Origin: Aeromicrobium tamlense
Lineage (GTDB): Bacteria; Actinomycetota; Actinomycetes; Propionibacteriales; Nocardioidaceae
Assembly (NCBI RefSeq): GCF_013408555.1
Contig: NZ_JACBZN010000001.1
Coordinates: forward strand, 2,790,001 to 2,854,000
DNA: 64,000 nucleotides
Reading direction: 5' to 3'
Of the stretch, positions 60,953 through 64,000 are shown in pieces. Below the pieces are notes generated by a model, which ran no database searches, was not told the origin of the DNA, and saw only the letters and a program-made list of their open reading frames with translations. How positions within the stretch are numbered: the stretch's first letter is position 1; every line of letters starts with the position of its first letter. The position numbers were made by a program, and so were the translations under genes.

Positions 60953-62682
60953 GCGAGCAGCTCCTCCGGGATGGTGACGACGCGGGCGCGCAGCCACTCG
61001 CCGAGCGCCTTGGCCTGCGGGTCGAAGCGAGTCGACGAGGCGACGCCCTCGCCGAGCAGGCCGTGCAGGACGACGTTCAGGCCGGCCAGGTTCGGCAGTG
61101 GGTGGACCTCGATCTCCAGGTCAGCTGTTTCCGGGAGGAGCTCGCGGAGGCGGTCCTCGGTGAGGAAGCCCGCGAGCCAGGCGTAGGCCTCGTCGCGGCG
61201 CGGGTGCGTCGACGGGATCCACACGCCGACGTTCGCGTTGCCGCCCTTGTCGCCCGACCGGGCGTGCACGAGGCGGCCGAGTGGCGCCCGCGCCCCCTTT
61301 CCACTGTTGGAGCGCGTTGCACCGCTCTCGCGCCCAGAAGCGTTCAGATCGTTCCACAAGTAGTCGTCGAGCGCGGCGGTGACGGAGGGCGGCGCGACAT
61401 CGGTGCGGGAGCCGTCGGCGTGGACGACGACGTGCGGGACCTCGGCCTGCGGCACGTAGGCAGCGCGGTAGATCCCGTAGGGCGCGCCGCGTCCGGGCGG
61501 CGCGGTCATCGTGAAGCCCGGGTACGAGGCCAGCGCGACCTCGACCGCGGCGCCGCTGAACGCGCGGCCGACCTTGTCCTGGTCGGCGTCCTTCACGTGG
61601 CAGCGCAGCATCGCGGCGGCCTCGGGCTGGGACGCGGGATCGGTCTTGTCGGTGCGGGCGAGGTCCCAGACCAGCTCGGCCGGCGGGTCGGTGAGCGCGG
61701 CCTCGATCTGCGCCTTCACCCAAGCGGCCTTGTCCTCGATGTCGAGTCCGGTCAGCACGAACTCGACGCTGTTGCGGAAGCCGCCGAACGCGTTGAGGCA
61801 GACCTTCGTGGTCACCGGGGGCGCACCGCCGCGGACACCCGAGATCCGCACGCGGTCGTCGCCGTCGGGAGCGAGCTCGATGCTGGTCAGGTCGACGACG
61901 ACGTCGGGGTTCAGGTAGTGCTGGTCCTGGATCTCGTAGACGAGCTGCGCCGTGACGGTGTCGACCGTGACCGCTCCCCCGGTGTTCGCGTGCTTCGTGA
62001 TGACGACGCCGCCGTCCTCGCCGATCTCGGCGATCGGGAAGCCGAGCGGCCGGCTGGTGTCGATGTCGCGGAAGCCGCTGAAGTTGCCGCCCGTGGCCTG
62101 CGCGCCGCACTCGATGACGTGCCCGGCGACGACGGCACCGGCGAGGCGGTCGAAGTCCTCGCGGCCCCAGCCGAGCTCGGCGATCGCCGGCCCGACCACC
62201 ACGGAGGCGTCGGTGACGCGCCCCGTGACGACGATGTCGGCTCCGGCCTTCAGGGCCTCGGCGATGCCGAACGCGCCGAGGTAGGCGTTGGCGGTGAGCG
62301 CGTCGCCGAAGCCGAGCTCGGCCGACCGTGCGAGGAGGTCGTCGCCCTCGACGTGGGCCACCGCGACGTCGATGCCCTGCGCGGCGGCGACCTCGCGGAT
62401 CGCGGCGGCGAGGCCGGCGGGGTTGAGGCCGCCCGCATTCGCGACGATCCTCACGCCCTGCTCCTTCGCGAGGGCGAGGTTCTCGGTGAGCTGCTTGAGG
62501 AAGGTCTTCGCGTAGCCGAGGTCGGCGCTCTTCATCCGGTCGCGGCCGAGGATCAGCATCGTCAGCTCGGCCAGGTAGTCGCCGGTCAGGTAGTCGAGCT
62601 CGCCGCCCTCGAGCATCTCGCGCATCGCCGAGAAGCGATCGCCGTAGAAGCCGGAGCAGTTGCCGACACGAAGGGTGCGCAC
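60949..62682 (-). CDS. Acyclic terpene utilization AtuA family protein, interrupted by an in-frame repeat
   Basis: 577 residues from GTG 62682. The DUF1446/AtuA domain is clear (RVGNCSGFYGDRFSAM, GGLNPAGLAAAI, VTGRVTDASVVVGPA, GGNFSGFRDIDTSRPLG) to about residue 440. The C-terminal AtuA domain begins at RLVHARSGDKGGNANVGVW. Between them, a segment with LNASGRESGATRSNSGKG is encoded by repeat family A. In pseudomonads AtuA is needed for citronellol/geraniol breakdown, biochemical role unclear. First gene of the operon. Confidence 0.9.
   Translation of the reverse strand: MRTLRVGNCSGFYGDRFSAMREMLEGGELDYLTGDYLAELTMLILGRDRMKSADLGYAKTFLKQLTENLALAKEQGVRIVANAGGLNPAGLAAAIREVAAAQGIDVAVAHVEGDDLLARSAELGFGDALTANAYLGAFGIAEALKAGADIVVTGRVTDASVVVGPAIAELGWGREDFDRLAGAVVAGHVIECGAQATGGNFSGFRDIDTSRPLGFPIAEIGEDGGVVITKHANTGGAVTVDTVTAQLVYEIQDQHYLNPDVVVDLTSIELAPDGDDRVRISGVRGGAPPVTTKVCLNAFGGFRNSVEFVLTGLDIEDKAAWVKAQIEAALTDPPAELVWDLARTDKTDPASQPEAAAMLRCHVKDADQDKVGRAFSGAAVEVALASYPGFTMTAPPGRGAPYGIYRAAYVPQAEVPHVVVHADGSRTDVAPPSVTAALDDYLWNDLNASGRESGATRSNSGKGARAPLGRLVHARSGDKGGNANVGVWIPSTHPRRDEAYAWLAGFLTEDRLRELLPETADLEIEVHPLPNLAGLNVVLHGLLGEGVASSTRFDPQAKALGEWLRARVVTIPEELLA
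61293..61363. repeat. Dispersed hairpin repeat family A, copy 2 (inside the atuA-like gene)
   Basis: About 70 bp aligning with the reverse complement of 27283-27362, from CCCCCTTTCCACTG through GCGTTGCACCG to GTTCCACAAGTAG. It keeps the reading frame of the AtuA-like gene and falls exactly between its two domains. Confidence 0.85.
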
Positions 62683-62709
62683 CCGACCAGTGTCGTGCCT
62701 CACATAGAA

Positions 62710-62727
62710 ACAGTCAAGCCTGATTGT
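62710..62727. promoter_or_regulatory. Candidate operator upstream of the AtuA-like operon
   Basis: ACAGTCA-AGCC-TGATTGT is an inverted repeat with one mismatch, 28 bp upstream of the operon's first start codon and within the divergent promoter region shared with a stress gene. No regulator gene adjoins. Confidence 0.45.
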
Positions 62728-62793
62728 AAGTGCCTTTGCCCGTGACCCAGCGCGATGCATACACTTGGGTATACGTATCGCGAAAGGTGCCCC

Positions 62794-63186
62794 ATGACCG
62801 TCCTCCTCTCCTACACCCCGACCCCGCAGGGTGAGGCAGCCGTTCCCGTGGCGATCCGCCAGGCAGAGCTGCGACAGGTGCCGCTCGTCGTGCTGAACGT
62901 CGTCCGCGGCGGTGCCCTCGTCGAGTCGACGGCCACTCCCTCGGAGGACCTGGAGAAGATCGTCGCCCGCGCCCGCGAGGCCGGCGTCGACGCGACGGCC
63001 GCTCAGGTCCAGGAGGACGACGTCGTCACCGGCGTGCTGCAGTCGGTCGACGCCCACGACGCCGAGCTCCTCGTCCTCGGCCTCCGCCGCCGCTCCCCCG
63101 TGGGCAAGCTGCTCATGGGCAGCATCGCGCAGCGCCTCCTGCTCGAGGCGCCCTGCGAGGTCCTCACCGTCAAGCCCTCCGCCTGA
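62794..63186 (+). CDS. Universal stress protein-like (UspA family)
   Basis: 130 residues from ATG 62794, with AAAGG upstream. The fold is recognisable from TVLLSYTPTPQGEAA, LLVLGLRRRSPVGKLLMGSIAQRLLLEAPCEVLTV, matching the ATP-loop pattern G-2x-G-9x-S loosely. The N-terminal GVDGS motif is replaced by SYTPT, so nucleotide binding may differ. Divergent from the AtuA-like operon. Confidence 0.88.
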   Translation: MTVLLSYTPTPQGEAAVPVAIRQAELRQVPLVVLNVVRGGALVESTATPSEDLEKIVARAREAGVDATAAQVQEDDVVTGVLQSVDAHDAELLVLGLRRRSPVGKLLMGSIAQRLLLEAPCEVLTVKPSA

Positions 63187-63200
63187 CCAACCTCGCGACT

Positions 63201-63275
63201 TCACGAGGTTTCCTGTCACTTCACGAGGGTTGCGAACCTCGTGAAGTGACAGTTTCCCCGGTTAACCGGGGAAAC
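63201..63275. repeat. Dispersed double-palindrome repeat family B, copy 2
   Basis: A 40-bp near-palindrome (63213-63252, half-site CTGTCACTTCACGAGG) is followed by a 24-bp palindrome (63252-63275) identical to copy 1. CGCGAGG/CCTCGCG in copy 1 is CACGAGG/CCTCGTG here, a compensated change. Confidence 0.9.
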
Positions 63276-63297
63276 TGTCACCCTCTAGGCTCGCGCC

Positions 63298-63678
63298 ATG
63301 GTGACGACCGCCGCGGCAGCGGCCTGCGTGGTCCTGGCGGCGCTCGCGGTGTTCCAGGTGGCTCTTGCTCTCGGCGCACCGATCGGTCGGTTCGCGTGGG
63401 GCGGACAGCACGAGGTCCTGCCGACGCGCCTGCGGATCGGCAGCGCGGTGTCCGTCGCGCTCTATGCCGCGATCGGCGCGATCCTGCTGGCGCGCGCGGG
63501 CATGATCACTCTCGGCCTGTCCGACCGCGCGGTCGAGATCGCCGCGTGGGTCGTCACGGCCTACTTCGCGCTCGGCATCCTCATCAACGCGATCTCGCGC
63601 AGCAGGCCGGAGCGCCTCGTGATGACGCCGACCTGCGCCGTGCTGGCCGCACTCTCGGCCGTGGTCGCCGCCCCCTGA
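63298..63678 (+). CDS. Small four-span membrane protein of unknown function
   Basis: 126 residues with about four hydrophobic spans (ACVVLAALAVFQVALAL, SVALYAAIGAILLARAG, AAWVVTAYFALGILINAI, TCAVLAALSAVVAA). The loop GRFAWGGQHEVLPTRLRIGS is typical of a widespread uncharacterised actinobacterial and bacterial family. It follows a repeat element and converges on the dehydrogenase gene with a one-base gap. Confidence 0.78.
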   Translation: MVTTAAAAACVVLAALAVFQVALALGAPIGRFAWGGQHEVLPTRLRIGSAVSVALYAAIGAILLARAGMITLGLSDRAVEIAAWVVTAYFALGILINAISRSRPERLVMTPTCAVLAALSAVVAAP

Positions 63679-63679
63679 C

Positions 63680-64000
63680 TCAGCGCGCGATGCCGACGTA
63701 CTGGTACTCGAGGTACTCGTCGATGCCCTCGCGGCCACCCTCGCGGCCGAGGCCCGAGTGCTTCACGCCGCCGAACGGCGCAGCCGGGTCGGACACGACA
63801 CCGGCGTTCACGCCGAGCATGCCGAACTGGAGCCGCGGCGCGACGCGCATGACGCGGTCGAGGTCAGGCGTGTAGACGTAGCCGACCAGCCCATACTCGG
63901 TCGAGTTCGCCAGCGCGACGGCCTCGTCCTCGTCGGAGAACACCTGCACCGGCGCGACCGGGCCGAAGATCTCCTCGGTGACGACCCGCGCCTCGGCGGA
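63680..64000 (-). CDS. Aldehyde dehydrogenase family protein, probably succinate-semialdehyde dehydrogenase (3' part)
   Basis: The C-terminal 106 residues are visible; the frame is open to the window edge. EEIFGPVAPVQVF, the late NAD(P)-aldehyde dehydrogenase signature, and PFGGVKHSGLGREGGREGIDEYLEYQYVGI closely match GabD-type enzymes. The catalytic Cys and Glu lie outside the window, so the assignment rests on the C-terminus. Confidence 0.88.
   Translation of the reverse strand, partial: SAEARVVTEEIFGPVAPVQVFSDEDEAVALANSTEYGLVGYVYTPDLDRVMRVAPRLQFGMLGVNAGVVSDPAAPFGGVKHSGLGREGGREGIDEYLEYQYVGIAR

Noticed and set aside
1..64000. CRISPR arrays, transposase genes, rRNA genes
   Set aside because: No regularly spaced direct repeats, no transposase or integrase motifs and no rRNA sequence were found. 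The dispersed repeats are single palindromes, not arrays.

Overview
The window is about 70% GC with dense genes, short overlaps (ATGA, GTGA, TGATG) and GTG/TTG starts. It carries mycothiol-family proteins, an MprAB-PepD-like cassette, a long biotin-carboxylase/BCCP subunit and a HelD-like ATPase. This points to a chromosomal segment of a high-GC actinobacterium, most like Nocardioidaceae (Nocardioides/Aeromicrobium type). That placement is inference from gene content; no rRNA is present.

Layout. 1-5.1 kb: the end of a NUDIX-family gene, an MFS transporter and a large membrane Fe-S reductase with a 350-residue acidic tail. 5.1-8.5 kb: an acetyltransferase, then pseudouridine salvage (PfkB kinase plus PsuG) and an M19 dipeptidase. 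8.6-11.8 kb: a flavin monooxygenase divergent from a GAF-domain regulator. 11.8-14.7 kb: two secreted-protein genes bracketed by a 40-bp direct repeat copied from the 3' end of the neighbouring HAD phosphatase gene. 14.6-16.6 kb: HAD phosphatase, dCTP deaminase, universal stress protein. 16.6-19.1 kb: a visibly lower-GC island (PF06189-type 5'-nucleotidase, RusA-like resolvase) ending at tRNA-Gly(CCC). 19.2-27.3 kb: hydrolase, enoyl-CoA hydratase, NCS2 permease, TauE/SafE exporter, RTX-like secreted protein, LysR regulator, a 36-residue membrane peptide and a long-chain acyl-CoA dehydrogenase. 27.4-30.4 kb: small accessory enzymes. 30.5-35.0 kb: an MFS transporter and a three-gene 2-oxoacid dehydrogenase operon (E1 alpha, E1 beta, E2) behind a CRP-like site. 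35.3-39.7 kb: aminotransferase, EamA exporter, holin-like protein, LMW phosphatase, GNAT, fructosamine kinase. 39.7-43.4 kb: a two-component system and HtrA-type protease. 43.4-45.4 kb: a fused TrpE-TrpG protein behind a Trp-codon leader peptide and attenuator. 45.4-49.0 kb: membrane metallophosphoesterase and HelD-like ATPase. 49.3-53.1 kb: two secreted proteins. 53.2-62.7 kb: an AtuA/acyl-CoA carboxylase catabolic operon on the minus strand. 62.8-64 kb: a stress protein, a small membrane protein and the 3' part of an aldehyde dehydrogenase.

Themes. Branched-chain/terpenoid acyl-CoA catabolism dominates: AtuA, two acyl-CoA dehydrogenases, carboxylase alpha and beta, enoyl-CoA hydratase, the 2-oxoacid dehydrogenase and FadE. 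The most unusual signal is non-coding: at least three different palindromic repeat families, each present more than once. They sit directly against the 3' ends of genes, and one copy lies in frame inside the atuA-like coding sequence. One family shows compensatory base changes between its copies. No CRISPR array, transposase or integrase gene was seen.
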